Source: JAKLKS01 sp964370855
GTDB lineage: Bacteria > Planctomycetota > JAJSAM01 > JAKLKS01
Direction: 5' to 3'
NCBI GenBank assembly: GCA_964370855.1
Contig: CAYJMF010000026.1
Coordinates: forward strand, 1-49,668
DNA: 49,668 bases
Part shown: one piece after another, positions 28,353 to 36,803 of the stretch
Layout: the number at the start of each line of letters is the position of its first letter
Position numbering within the stretch: the stretch's first letter is position 1
Translations under genes and position numbers: made by a program
Notes under the pieces: model-generated
The model's database searches: none
The model's input: only the letters and a program-made list of their open reading frames with translations
Told to the model about the DNA's origin: nothing

Positions 28353-29446
28353 TCCACTGGCTGCTCGGCCTCGAGGATCTCCTCCCCGGCCTCGGGGCGC
28401 TCCGCTTCATCACCTTCCGGGCCCTGTGCGCGGCCCTCACCTCCTTCCTCGTCTGCCTCGTGCTCGGGCCGCCGGTCATCCGCTGGCTCCGCATGCAGAA
28501 GATGGGGGAGAACATCCGCACCGACTCGAACCGGCTGAACGAGATCCTCCACGGGGCGGGGAAGGTCGGCACGCCGACCATGGGCGGGCTCCTCATCGTG
28601 CTCGCCGTGCTCACGGGCACGGGGCTCTTCGCCCGCCTCGACAACCTCCCCGTCATCCTCGCCCTCTGGACCACCGTCGCCATGGGCGTCCTCGGGGCCG
28701 CCGACGACTGGAGGAAGCTGACGGTCCGCAACAGCAAGGGGATGTCCGCCCGCCGCAAGGTGGCGCTCCAGTCGGCCATCTCGCTGGTGGTCATCGCCGC
28801 CCTCTACGTCCACGCCCCCTCCACGGAGCGGCCCGGCCTCGTCGGGATCCCCATGGCGAAGTCCATGGCGCTGGACTTCGGCGCCTTCTACCTCGTCGCC
28901 GGGGTCTTCGTGATGGTCGGCGCCTCCAACGCCGTGAACCTGACCGACGGCCTCGACGGCCTCGCCGCGGGCTGCGCCGCCATCGCCGCCCTCTCCCTGG
29001 CGCCCGTGGCCTACGCCGTGGGCCGCGTGGACTGGTCCTCCTTCCTGCACATGCCCCACGTCCCCGCCGCCGGCGAACTGACCGTCTACCTCGCCTCCGT
29101 GGGGGGGGCCTGCGCGGGCTTCCTCTGGTGGAACTGCCACCCGGCCTCGGTCTTCATGGGCAACACCGGCTCCCTCGCCCTCGGCGGGGGGCTGGCCGTG
29201 GCGGCGCTCGCCGCCCGGCAGGAGTGGGCCCTGGCGCTGGCGGGGGGGGTGTTCGTCTTCGAGGTCGTCTCCGTCGTCATCCAGGTGGCCTGGTTCAAGC
29301 GCACGGGGAAGCGCGTCTTCAAGTGCGCCCCCTTCCACCACCACCTCCAGTTCCTCGGGTGGAAGGAGACGCAGGTCGTCACGCGCCTCTGGATCATCGC
29401 CGGCATCCTCGGCGCCATGACCCTCTTCGTCGTGAAGGTCCGGTGA
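28349..29446 (+). CDS. mraY: Phospho-MurNAc-pentapeptide transferase
   Basis: A 365-residue integral membrane enzyme that forms lipid I on undecaprenyl phosphate. About ten hydrophobic segments are visible. Landmarks: 'GKVGTPTMGGLLI', 'GAADDWRKL' (Mg-binding Asp pair), 'NAVNLTDGLDGLAAG', 'FMGNTGSLALGG' and 'APFHHHLQFLGW'. GTG start overlaps murF as GTGA, with a GGAGGGAG site upstream. In most dcw clusters murD follows; here ftsW follows directly, overlapping as GTGA. Confidence 0.96.
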   Translation: MIHWLLGLEDLLPGLGALRFITFRALCAALTSFLVCLVLGPPVIRWLRMQKMGENIRTDSNRLNEILHGAGKVGTPTMGGLLIVLAVLTGTGLFARLDNLPVILALWTTVAMGVLGAADDWRKLTVRNSKGMSARRKVALQSAISLVVIAALYVHAPSTERPGLVGIPMAKSMALDFGAFYLVAGVFVMVGASNAVNLTDGLDGLAAGCAAIAALSLAPVAYAVGRVDWSSFLHMPHVPAAGELTVYLASVGGACAGFLWWNCHPASVFMGNTGSLALGGGLAVAALAARQEWALALAGGVFVFEVVSVVIQVAWFKRTGKRVFKCAPFHHHLQFLGWKETQVVTRLWIIAGILGAMTLFVVKVR

Positions 29447-30648
29447 CGGCCCTCGCCCGGGCGTTCCGGTCCGCGGTCCTCGGGGCCCCGGGGGACGGCG
29501 CCGCCGGCCTCGACGTGCCGGCCCCGGCGGCGGCCTCCGCGGAGCGCTGGGGGCGGGTGGCCGTGGGGGCGGCGCTGGCCCTCTGCGCCCTCGGCGTCCT
29601 GATGGTCTACTCCTCCTCCTCCGTGCGCGCGGCCCGGGACGCGGGCGACGGGATGCTCTACCTCAAGAGGCAGCTCGCCTGGGCGGGGCTCGGCCTCGGC
29701 GCCATGGTCGTCTGCATGCGGGTGCCGCTCCCCTTCTGGCGCGCCAACGCGCGCCCCCTCTTCGTGCTCGCCGTGGGGCTCCTCGCGGCGGTGCTCGTCG
29801 TCGGCGCCGAGATCAACGGCGGCCGGAGGTGGTTCCGCTTCGGCTCCTTCTCCTTCCAGCCCTCGGAGCTGGCCAAGGTGGCCTGCCTCGTCTTCGTCTC
29901 GGCCTGGCTCTGCGACCGCCGGGACGCCCTCGCCGACTTCCGCCGCGGCTTCCTGCCGGCGGCGGGGGCCGTGGGCCTCATGGCGGTGCTCATCCTCGTG
30001 GAGCCGGACTTCGGGACGGCCCTCTTCGTCGGCTCCCTCGGGGCGGCCCTCCTCATCACGGGGGGGGTCCGCATGAGGCACATGCTCCTCCTCGGCGCCT
30101 GCGCCCTCCCCGTCCTCGGGTGGTCGGTCTGGACCCGCCTCGAGACCATCCAGGAGCGGTTCCGCTTCATGGGAGGCGCCGAGAACGCCCACTACCAGGT
30201 GAAGCAGGGCCTCGTGGCGCTGGGCTCCGGCGGCCTCCTCGGGAGGGGACCCGGGGCGGGCACGGCGAAGCTCTTCTTCCTCCCCGAGGCCTCCTCCGAC
30301 TTCATCCTCCCCATGCTCGGCGAGGAGCTCGGCTTCGCGGGGACCCTGCTGGTGGTGCTCCTCTACGCCGCCTTCGTGCGGGCCGGCGCACGCGTCTGCC
30401 TGCGCTGCATCGACCGGGACCCCTTCGCCTTCTACCTCTCCCTCGGCACCACGCTGTGGGTGGGCCTCCAGGCCTGCATCAACATCGCCGTCACCACGGC
30501 CTGCGCGCCCACCAAGGGCATCGCGCTCCCCTTCGTCAGCCTCGGCGGCTCCGGCCTCGTCACCCTCATGGCCGCCACGGGCATCCTCTACGCCGCGGCC
30601 CGGCGGGCCGACGACGCCGCGCTCGCCCTCGAGGGGAGGGTCGAGTGA
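29443..30648 (+). CDS. ftsW: Septal peptidoglycan glycosyltransferase FtsW
   Basis: A 401-residue SEDS-family membrane protein with about ten hydrophobic segments after an Ala-rich cytoplasmic N-terminus. Landmarks: 'LMVYSSSSVRA', 'GGRRWFRFGSFSFQPSELAKVA' region, 'VEPDFGTALF', 'HYQVKQGLVALGSGGLLGRG', 'LPEASSDFILPMLGEELGF' and 'GIALPFVSLGGSGL'. It polymerises glycan strands with FtsI at the septum. GTG start overlaps mraY, stop overlaps murG, both as GTGA. RodA is the close alternative, but dcw position favours FtsW. Confidence 0.94.
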   Translation: MTALARAFRSAVLGAPGDGAAGLDVPAPAAASAERWGRVAVGAALALCALGVLMVYSSSSVRAARDAGDGMLYLKRQLAWAGLGLGAMVVCMRVPLPFWRANARPLFVLAVGLLAAVLVVGAEINGGRRWFRFGSFSFQPSELAKVACLVFVSAWLCDRRDALADFRRGFLPAAGAVGLMAVLILVEPDFGTALFVGSLGAALLITGGVRMRHMLLLGACALPVLGWSVWTRLETIQERFRFMGGAENAHYQVKQGLVALGSGGLLGRGPGAGTAKLFFLPEASSDFILPMLGEELGFAGTLLVVLLYAAFVRAGARVCLRCIDRDPFAFYLSLGTTLWVGLQACINIAVTTACAPTKGIALPFVSLGGSGLVTLMAATGILYAAARRADDAALALEGRVE

Positions 30649-31760
30649 GCGGCCCCGTCGTCCTCTTCGCCGGCGGCGGCACCGGGGGCCACCTCCTCCC
30701 CGGCGTGGCCGCGGCGGAGCGGCTCCGGGAACTCGCCCCCTCGGCGCGGGTGCTCTTCGCCACGACGGACCGCGACGAGGCCGGCGCCTGGGGCCTCTCC
30801 GCGGAGGAGGACCGCCTGCCCGTGGCCTCCCCCCGGCTCCCCCGGGGGGCCCGCGAGGTGCCCCGGTTCGTGGCCCGCTTCGCCTCCTCCCTGACGGGTT
30901 CCCTCGGGGCGCTTCGGCGCATCGGGGTGGACGCCGTGGTGGGCCTCGGCGGGTACGGCTCCGTGGGCCCGGCGCTGGCGGCCCTGGCCACGGGGCGGAC
31001 GGCGGTGGTGCTGGAGGCCAACGTGGTGCCGGGCTCCGCCAACCGCCTGCTGGCCCGCTTCGGGGCGACGGCCGCCGTCTCCTTCGAGGAGACGGCCCGC
31101 CTCCTGCCGGCGCGCCGAAGCGTGCACACCGGCAACCCGCTCCGCGCCTCCGTTCTGCGGAAGCGGCGGGATCCGGGCTTCTTCGGCCTCGACGGGGCGA
31201 CGCCGATCCTCGCCGTGGTGGGGGGGTCGCTCGGCGCCCGGGGGCTCAACGCCCGCGTCGCCGCGGCCCTCCCGGCGCTGGCCTCCGCCGGGGCCCAGCT
31301 CCTCTGGGTGACGGGCCCCGAGGACGCCGCGGCGATGGAGGAGGCGGCGCGGCGGGCCGGCGTGCGCGCCGCGGTCCTCCCCTTCTGCCGGGACATGGCG
31401 GCCCTCTACGGCACCGCCGATGTCCTTCTCGCCCGGGCCGGCGGCGGCACCGTGGCCGAGGTCGCGGTGCTCGGTGTTCCCTCTGTCTTCGTCCCCTATC
31501 CCCACCACGCCGACCGCCAGCAGGCCCGCAACGCCGGCGTGCTGGCCGCCGGCGGGGCCGCCCGCGTCGTCGAGGAGGCGGACCTCTCCGAGTCCCGCTT
31601 CCGCGAGGTCGTCCTCCCGCTCCTCCGGGACGCCGGCGAGCGGGAGCGCATGGCCGCCGCCGCCCTCTCCTTCGGCCGCCCCGACGCCGCCGACAGCGTC
31701 GCCCGCCTCCTCCTCCGCCGCATCGGATCCGGGGACCCGCCCCGGGAAAGGAACGCCTGA
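30645..31760 (+). CDS. murG: UDP-GlcNAc:undecaprenyl-PP-MurNAc-pentapeptide GlcNAc transferase
   Basis: A 371-residue GT28-family enzyme that turns lipid I into lipid II on the inner face of the membrane. Landmarks: 'LFAGGGTGGHLLPGVA', 'GLGGYGSVGPALAA', 'LEANVVPGSANRLL' (family usually EQN), 'HTGNPLRASV', 'VVGGSLGARGLN', 'LLARAGGGTVAEVAVLGVPSVFVPYPHHADRQQARNA' region. The Asn/Gln ligand residues of the donor site are present. GTG start overlaps ftsW; murC begins immediately after its stop. Confidence 0.95.
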   Translation: MSGPVVLFAGGGTGGHLLPGVAAAERLRELAPSARVLFATTDRDEAGAWGLSAEEDRLPVASPRLPRGAREVPRFVARFASSLTGSLGALRRIGVDAVVGLGGYGSVGPALAALATGRTAVVLEANVVPGSANRLLARFGATAAVSFEETARLLPARRSVHTGNPLRASVLRKRRDPGFFGLDGATPILAVVGGSLGARGLNARVAAALPALASAGAQLLWVTGPEDAAAMEEAARRAGVRAAVLPFCRDMAALYGTADVLLARAGGGTVAEVAVLGVPSVFVPYPHHADRQQARNAGVLAAGGAARVVEEADLSESRFREVVLPLLRDAGERERMAAAALSFGRPDAADSVARLLLRRIGSGDPPRERNA

Positions 31761-33164
31761 GTGTTCTCCCGCCCGCGCTCCGTGCATCTCGTCGGCATCG
31801 GCGGCTCCGGCATGAGCGGCCTCGCCGCCCTCCTCATGGCCGGCGGCCACCGGGTCTCCGGCACCGACGCCAAGCGCACCCCGGCCGTGGACGATCTCGC
31901 CGCCCGCGGGGCCCTCTTCCACGAGGGCCACGACGCGGCCCACCTCCCGGAGGGGGCCGACCTCGTCGTGGCGAGCGCCGCCATCCCGCCGACCAATCCC
32001 GAGATCCTCGAGGCGGAGCGCCGCGGCCTCCCCGTGGTGAAGTACGCCCGCGCCCTCGGCGGCCTCATGGAGGGCCGCCGCGGCATCGCCGTGGCGGGCT
32101 GCCACGGGAAGACGACCACCACCGGGATGATGGCCTTCGTCATGGAGCGCTGCGGCCTCGACCCGTCGGTCCTCGTCGGGGGCAGCCTGCCTGTCTTCGG
32201 CGGGAACTGGAAGCACGGGCGGTCCCCCTTCCTCGTGGCCGAGGCCTGCGAGTACGACCGCTCCTTCCTCAACCTCTCCCCCGAGATCGCCATCGTCAAC
32301 AACATCGACGCCGACCACCTCGACTACTACCGGGATCTCCAGGAGATCTCCGCGGCCTTCCTCGACTTCGCCCGCCGCCTCCCCGCGGGGGGGCTGCTGG
32401 TCGTGAACAACGAGCAGGAGCGGCTCTTCCGGACCGACGCCTCCGTCCGCGCGCGGGTGGAGACGACGGGGCTCCGCAACCACGCCGACTGGGTGGCCCT
32501 GGACCGCGTCATGGAGAGGGGGCTCACGCGCTTCCGCGTGCTCCGCCTCGGCGAGGAGTGGGGGACCTTCGCGCTGCGGGTGCCGGGGCTCCACAACACG
32601 CTGAACGCGCTCGGCGTCGTCGCCGTGGCGTCCCACCTCGGCCTCGACCGGGACTCCATCCACCGCGCGCTCCTCGACTTCCCCGGCGTGGACCGCCGCC
32701 TCCAGGTCCGCTACCGCCGCGGCGGGATCACCGTCTTCGACGACTACGCCCACCACCCCGCGGAGGTGCAGGCGGTGCTGCGCACGCTCCGGGACGAGCC
32801 AGGGACGCGCCGCATCTGGGCGGTCTTCCAGCCCCACCAGGCGAGCCGGCTCCGGCTGCTCCGCCGGGAGATGGCGGCGGCGCTGGGCTCCGCGGACCGG
32901 GTCATCGTGCCCGACGTCTTCTTCGCCCGGGACTCGGAGGCGGACCGGGAGAGCATCCACTCCCTGGATCTCGTCAAGACGCTGAACAACCTCGGGGCGG
33001 AGGCGGTCTACGAGCCCTCCTTCCCCCTCATCGTCGAGCGCATCCTCGCCGACCTCCGGCCCGGCGACGTGGTCGTCACCATGGGCGCCGGCAACATCAC
33101 GGGAGTCAGCCATGACCTGGCCCGCCGCCTTGAGGACCTCGGTCGCCAGTCGATACCCGCTTAG
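31761..33164 (+). CDS. murC: UDP-N-acetylmuramate:L-alanine ligase
   Basis: A 467-residue Mur ligase adding the first amino acid. Landmarks: 'VHLVGIGGSGMSGLAALLM', 'GTDAKRTP', ATP loop 'VAGCHGKTTTTGMM', 'EACEYDRSFLNLSP', 'NNIDADHLDYY', 'HNTLNALGVVAVA', and 'FDDYAHHPAEV'. GTG starts directly after the murG TGA. Its last 53 bases are shared with murB in another frame, a larger overlap than elsewhere in this operon. Confidence 0.95.
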   Translation: MFSRPRSVHLVGIGGSGMSGLAALLMAGGHRVSGTDAKRTPAVDDLAARGALFHEGHDAAHLPEGADLVVASAAIPPTNPEILEAERRGLPVVKYARALGGLMEGRRGIAVAGCHGKTTTTGMMAFVMERCGLDPSVLVGGSLPVFGGNWKHGRSPFLVAEACEYDRSFLNLSPEIAIVNNIDADHLDYYRDLQEISAAFLDFARRLPAGGLLVVNNEQERLFRTDASVRARVETTGLRNHADWVALDRVMERGLTRFRVLRLGEEWGTFALRVPGLHNTLNALGVVAVASHLGLDRDSIHRALLDFPGVDRRLQVRYRRGGITVFDDYAHHPAEVQAVLRTLRDEPGTRRIWAVFQPHQASRLRLLRREMAAALGSADRVIVPDVFFARDSEADRESIHSLDLVKTLNNLGAEAVYEPSFPLIVERILADLRPGDVVVTMGAGNITGVSHDLARRLEDLGRQSIPA

Positions 33165-34008
33165 CCGCGCCACCACCTTCCGCATCGGGGGGCCCGCCGC
33201 CCGGGCGCTGCGCCCGCGGACCGCCGACGAGGCGGCCCTGGCGCTGCACGTCGCCCGCAACGAGGGCTGGACGGTGCGCACCGTGGGCATGGGGAGCAAC
33301 CTGCTCGTGGACGACGAGGGGGTGGACGGGCTCGTCCTGCTGATGCGCGGGCTCCGGACCGTGGAGTTCGACGGGACCTCCGTGACCTGCGGCGCCGGGG
33401 TGACCAACAACCAGATCGTGCAGGCGACGCGGGCGCGGGGGCTCGGCGGCCTCGAGTGCCTGGTCGGCTACCCGGGGACCCTCGGCGGCGCCGTCCGCAT
33501 GAACGCCGGGGGGGCGCCGGGGTACGTCGGGGCGCGGGTCTCCTGGGTGAAGGGCATCGCCTCCTCGGGGCGGGTGGTCTACCGGGACGCCGGGGAGTGC
33601 GGGTTCCGGTACCGGGGGAGCGCGCTGGGGGACCTCCTCGTGACGGAGGTGCGGCTGACGCTTGAGCCCTCGGACCCGGAGGAGGTGGCCCTTCGCTGCT
33701 CCCGCATCCGGGACGCGAAGAAGGCGACGCAGCCGCTCCACCTCCCCTCGGCGGGCTGCGTCTGGAAGAACCCCCCGGGCCACCCCGCGGCGGGCCGCCT
33801 CGTCGAGGAGGCCGGCTGCAAGGGGCTCCGGGTGGGGGGGGCGGAGGTCTCGACGCTCCACGCCAACTTCATCGTCAACCGCGGCGACGCCACCTGCGCC
33901 GACGTGCTGGCCCTCATGGACGACGTCCGCGGCCGGGTGGCGGATCGGTTCGGGGTGGTGCTGGAGCGGGAGGTGATCCTGTGGCGGGATGCGGCGGTGG
34001 CGGTGTAG
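33112..34008 (+). CDS. murB: UDP-N-acetylenolpyruvoylglucosamine reductase
   Basis: A 298-residue FAD enzyme reducing UDP-GlcNAc-enolpyruvate to UDP-MurNAc. Landmarks: 'TTFRIGGPA', 'GMGSNLLVDDEGVDGLVL', 'GYPGTLGGAVRMNAGG' and 'SAGCVWKNPPGHPAAGRLVEEAGCKGLRVGGAEVS' region; a Glu near the C-terminus ('LEREV') fits the catalytic acid. Where E. coli has the proton-donating Ser229, this protein has Cys216. The size fits the shorter type II class. ATG 33112 lies inside murC. It is the last gene of the cluster before the low-GC island begins. Confidence 0.94.
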   Translation: MTWPAALRTSVASRYPLSRATTFRIGGPAARALRPRTADEAALALHVARNEGWTVRTVGMGSNLLVDDEGVDGLVLLMRGLRTVEFDGTSVTCGAGVTNNQIVQATRARGLGGLECLVGYPGTLGGAVRMNAGGAPGYVGARVSWVKGIASSGRVVYRDAGECGFRYRGSALGDLLVTEVRLTLEPSDPEEVALRCSRIRDAKKATQPLHLPSAGCVWKNPPGHPAAGRLVEEAGCKGLRVGGAEVSTLHANFIVNRGDATCADVLALMDDVRGRVADRFGVVLEREVILWRDAAVAV

Positions 34009-34690
34009 GGGGAGGGGGGGAGGTTCTCTCCTGCTCCCTCCCTCTCTTGCGTGCGCCGGAGGAGATTGTCCTCCCCTCCCTCGCGGTGAACTCCGGCCGG
34101 TCCAGGACGCGGTCGCAGGGTCTGGGCCCGTAGAGGTTGGTGTTCGTCGGGCGGGACTGGTCGTCGAGCGGCACGGACCCCGCCGGCGTGGCGTCGGCAA
34201 TTCCGAGGAAGGCGATGATCCCGGAGGGGAATCGTAGGTCCGCACCGGGAAGCGGACGGAGAGCCGGACTTCATCACAAGAGGTTGGTGATGGACGTCAT
34301 GGCCGGAATCACGGCCGCGTAGCCACCGCAGATTCCCTGGTGTACTCTTCCGCAATCGGTGAATGACCGCTGAACACAGGCGGCGGTCCCCTTTTCCGGG
34401 GCGTGCATCCGCCCGATTGAGAGGACAGTCTGTGCGCAGTGGCCCATCAACGCTCCAGGGCTGGGACCAAGGGCTACCGTGGGACTTGAGGCCCCGGGGG
34501 TGGATAGGGCCGGCACGGGGATGGGGGTTCACGGAAGATTCTAGGGATCCCGCGGCAGATCTGCGGGTCTCGGGCGTTCTCCCCTTGGCGGGGTGCATGG
34601 GGCGCATCGGCATGGAGTCGGCGAAGGGACAGAGGTGGCTTCCGAGGGTGCCGAGATCCGCAGGCACCCGCGTGGGCGGGGGAGGGTAGG
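34009..34690. other. Gene-free start of the low-GC island
   Basis: No confident gene. On the - strand one frame encodes plausible peptide on both sides of two adjacent TGA codons near 34271-34276: 'GICGGYAAVIPAMTSITNLL' before and 'SGIIAFLGIADATPAG' with 'DDQSRPTNTNLYGPRPCDRV' after (about 34080-34360). This may be a remnant of a decayed gene, or chance. A palindrome GCAGATCTGC lies near 34557. Base composition shifts from that of murB to a more even one across the region. Confidence 0.5.
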
Positions 34691-35440
34691 GTGGGAACAG
34701 GAAAGCGCGGCAGGAGATGGCGAGAAGTCCGGAAGTTGCAGCCCAAACAGAGGATGGCCGTGGGCGCCACTGTGAACAGGATGGGCGCGCCGTCAATCCC
34801 GCCGCAGGAGGCAGAGGCACTATTCGCCGCTCTCTTCGCGCACTACGAGGGCGACGAGTTGCCGATGGCACGTTGGGCCCGGGTGACGCAGCCGAAGTGG
34901 CTTGGCATCCTGCGCCGCTGGGCGCCGCGATGGGTAGACGAGGAGGATCTTCTGCACGATGTCCTCAGAGATGCGTGCAAGGCAGTCCGGGCGAAGATGG
35001 TCGTGAAGTCCCCCGGTGGCTGGCTCTCCACGGTCGTGTTCCGCCGCGTGCTGAAGCTGATGCGATGGCGCGCGAAGGAGAAGGAGAAGGAAAAGGACGG
35101 GTTGGACGGTTGTTCTGATCCTAGACTCGGTCCAAGTGCCCTAGCCGAGATCCAAGAGGAGGAGAGCATCGCCGGCGGGTTACTGGCCCAACTTCCACCC
35201 CCCTATGGCTACGCTCTCTACTTGCAGTTCGCCCTCGGCATGACGCGGGCCGAGATCCGGGAGATGCTCTCCGAGTACCGTCCCGTTGGTCTCGCCCGGG
35301 TTGACCGCATCTTGTTGGAGGGCCGCGAGATGCTTCACGTTGCCCAAGCAGGCGGTGACTCCCGTGAGGAATGGCCTATGCGGTACGACCCCGGGAGAAA
35401 CCCGTGGATCGGTAGTAGTCTCCCGCCGATCGAACACTAA
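34691..35440 (+). CDS. ECF-like sigma-70 family factor
   Basis: A 249-residue protein. Residues about 60-130 resemble sigma region 2 ('WLGILRRWAPRWVDEEDLLHDVLRDACKAV...PGGWLSTVVFRRVLKLMRWR'), followed by a Lys/Glu run ('KEKEKEKDG') and a region 4-like segment ('LLAQLPPPYGYALYLQFALGMTRAEIREML...VDRILLEGREML'). The fit to canonical ECF factors is partial, so this is a divergent member. GTG 34691 has GGGGGAGGG upstream; ATG 34754 and ATG 34781 are alternatives. A hairpin (35450-35468) follows. Two exported or membrane proteins lie downstream, candidate targets or partners. Codon choice is less GC-biased than in the dcw genes. Confidence 0.7.
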   Translation: MGTGKRGRRWREVRKLQPKQRMAVGATVNRMGAPSIPPQEAEALFAALFAHYEGDELPMARWARVTQPKWLGILRRWAPRWVDEEDLLHDVLRDACKAVRAKMVVKSPGGWLSTVVFRRVLKLMRWRAKEKEKEKDGLDGCSDPRLGPSALAEIQEEESIAGGLLAQLPPPYGYALYLQFALGMTRAEIREMLSEYRPVGLARVDRILLEGREMLHVAQAGGDSREEWPMRYDPGRNPWIGSSLPPIEH

Positions 35441-35745
35441 TAGGGTGAAGGGGCGCATCGGGCGCCCCGGGTCGGTGGTACGCGAGGGTGTGCGGCGAGT
35501 TGCCTCAGGTTCGCGCGGAAGGAGGAACCCGCCGGACTCCAAGTTCGATCATATGGGTGATCCCTTGGTAGTTCGGAGATGACGGGTCGTGCCGCCGGGA
35601 CACTGGTCCCCGGCGGAAGGGACGAGTTGTAATCGGCGACTGTTTCCTGGGGTGGTCCTGGGAGCGATGGACGGGGATTGCCTGATTGGGCCCGAGGTGG
35701 TTCTCAGAGATTCCGGTCAGTGGCCTAGCACTTTGGAGGTTGCTC
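35441..35745. other. Gap between sigma-like gene and glycine-rich gene
   Basis: No gene seen. It opens with a 7-base hairpin, GGGGCGC/GCGCCCC (35450-35468), a likely transcription end for the sigma-like gene. The rest should hold the promoter of the glycine-rich gene, but no canonical -35/-10 pair was found; a dedicated ECF-type promoter would not be recognised by eye. Confidence 0.5.
35450..35468 (+). terminator. Hairpin after the sigma-like gene
   Basis: Perfect stem GGGGCGC/GCGCCCC with loop ATCGG, starting nine bases after the stop codon. No T run follows, so confidence in termination is moderate. Confidence 0.4.
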
Positions 35746-36549
35746 ATGTCAATCGCCAACAAGGCTGGTACGATGTGCGGTCTCGGTATTCTAGGGTTCT
35801 TGGCTGCTGTGGCTCTTGCCAGTGGTGATGGTGGGACAGGAGGTACAGGCGGCGCCTACGGCCAAGGGCCAGGCGAACCGGGCTATCGGGAACCGACCGG
35901 GGGTGGTGCTGGATCTGCTGGCGAATCTGGCAGCGGCCCAGGCGGTGGAGGCGGCGGGTCTGGAGGGGAGGAGAACAACAATCAGCCAGCGAACGTATAT
36001 CGCATCATAACCGGTGGCAACACTGGGAGTGCCGATGCTGATGGTGGCGACGGAACCCCAGGGACTCCTGGCACGGACGGAGCTGATGGCACCGGGACGA
36101 ACGCCAACGGCGGTCAGGGTGGGGGCGGTTCCGGCGGAACTGGGGGTGCCTGCGGCTTTGCAGTCGCCCGAGGAGAGAACTTCGGGGCATCTGCGACAGG
36201 TGGCTTTGGCGCAGAGGGCGGGTTCGGAGGAAAGGGCGGGAAGGGAAAGGGAACCGGCTCTGGTGGCCTCGGTGGCAACGGAGGTCAAGGCGGCGACGCC
36301 GGGTCGGCCCAGGCATTTGGCTACCAAGGGGCAACCGCTTCCGCTGTTGATGCGGATGGTGGAAGTGGTGGGCGAGGAGGAGACGGTGGCGGGTACCAGG
36401 CCGGCGGGAATCCGGGGGGCGGGGGCATCGGGAATCTAGAAGTGGGTCTCGGCGCCTATGCCTACTGGCAGGGCTCGAACGGCTCAGGGGAAACGTATGG
36501 AGGGGACGGCGATCCCGGTGTGTCAGGAGACGACGGGGAGCAGTACTAA
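35746..36549 (+). CDS. Exported glycine-rich low-complexity protein
   Basis: A 267-residue protein: a signal peptide ('MSIANKAGTMCGLGILGFLAAVALASG') and then an almost continuous Gly-rich chain with Gly-Gly-x, Gly-x-Gly and 'GTPGTPGTDGADGTGT' collagen-like stretches, and acidic 'DADGG' repeats. Composition recalls PGRS-type or cell-surface glycine-rich proteins, but no family can be assigned. ATG 35746 has GGAGG six bases upstream; the frame is open further upstream without a signal peptide. It lies between an ECF-like sigma factor and a membrane-anchored beta-domain protein, and a long hairpin follows. Wobble positions are clearly less GC-rich than in flanking housekeeping genes. Confidence 0.75.
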   Translation: MSIANKAGTMCGLGILGFLAAVALASGDGGTGGTGGAYGQGPGEPGYREPTGGGAGSAGESGSGPGGGGGGSGGEENNNQPANVYRIITGGNTGSADADGGDGTPGTPGTDGADGTGTNANGGQGGGGSGGTGGACGFAVARGENFGASATGGFGAEGGFGGKGGKGKGTGSGGLGGNGGQGGDAGSAQAFGYQGATASAVDADGGSGGRGGDGGGYQAGGNPGGGGIGNLEVGLGAYAYWQGSNGSGETYGGDGDPGVSGDDGEQY

Positions 36550-36591
36550 CGCGGTAACATCTCCAAAGAAACTACAGTTGTAGAAATGGTC

Positions 36592-36627
36592 ATAGGCAGG
36601 GGCCTTGTAGAGAGGGCCCTTGCCTAT
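36592..36627 (+). terminator. Hairpin after the glycine-rich gene
   Basis: ATAGGCAGGGGCC (36592-36604) pairs with GGCCCTTGCCTAT (36615-36627) with one mismatch and a 10-base loop, 43 bases after the stop. A smaller hairpin, CTACA-GT-TGTAG, lies at 36572-36583. Probable terminator, though no T tract follows. Confidence 0.55.
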
Positions 36628-36803
36628 CCATGCCGGCCTACCAATTGCGATACTGTGCCTTTCTATCCCCGAGTGTCTAGTTTCAGGAAACACAAGCGAC
36701 CTGACAAGAGCGAAACCACAAGGCGCACGGGGAAAGAGGATCTCATCGGGTGGGAGAGTGTGGTATCCTCCTAGGAAACGTCTTGCGATTAAGGATATTG
36801 CGA

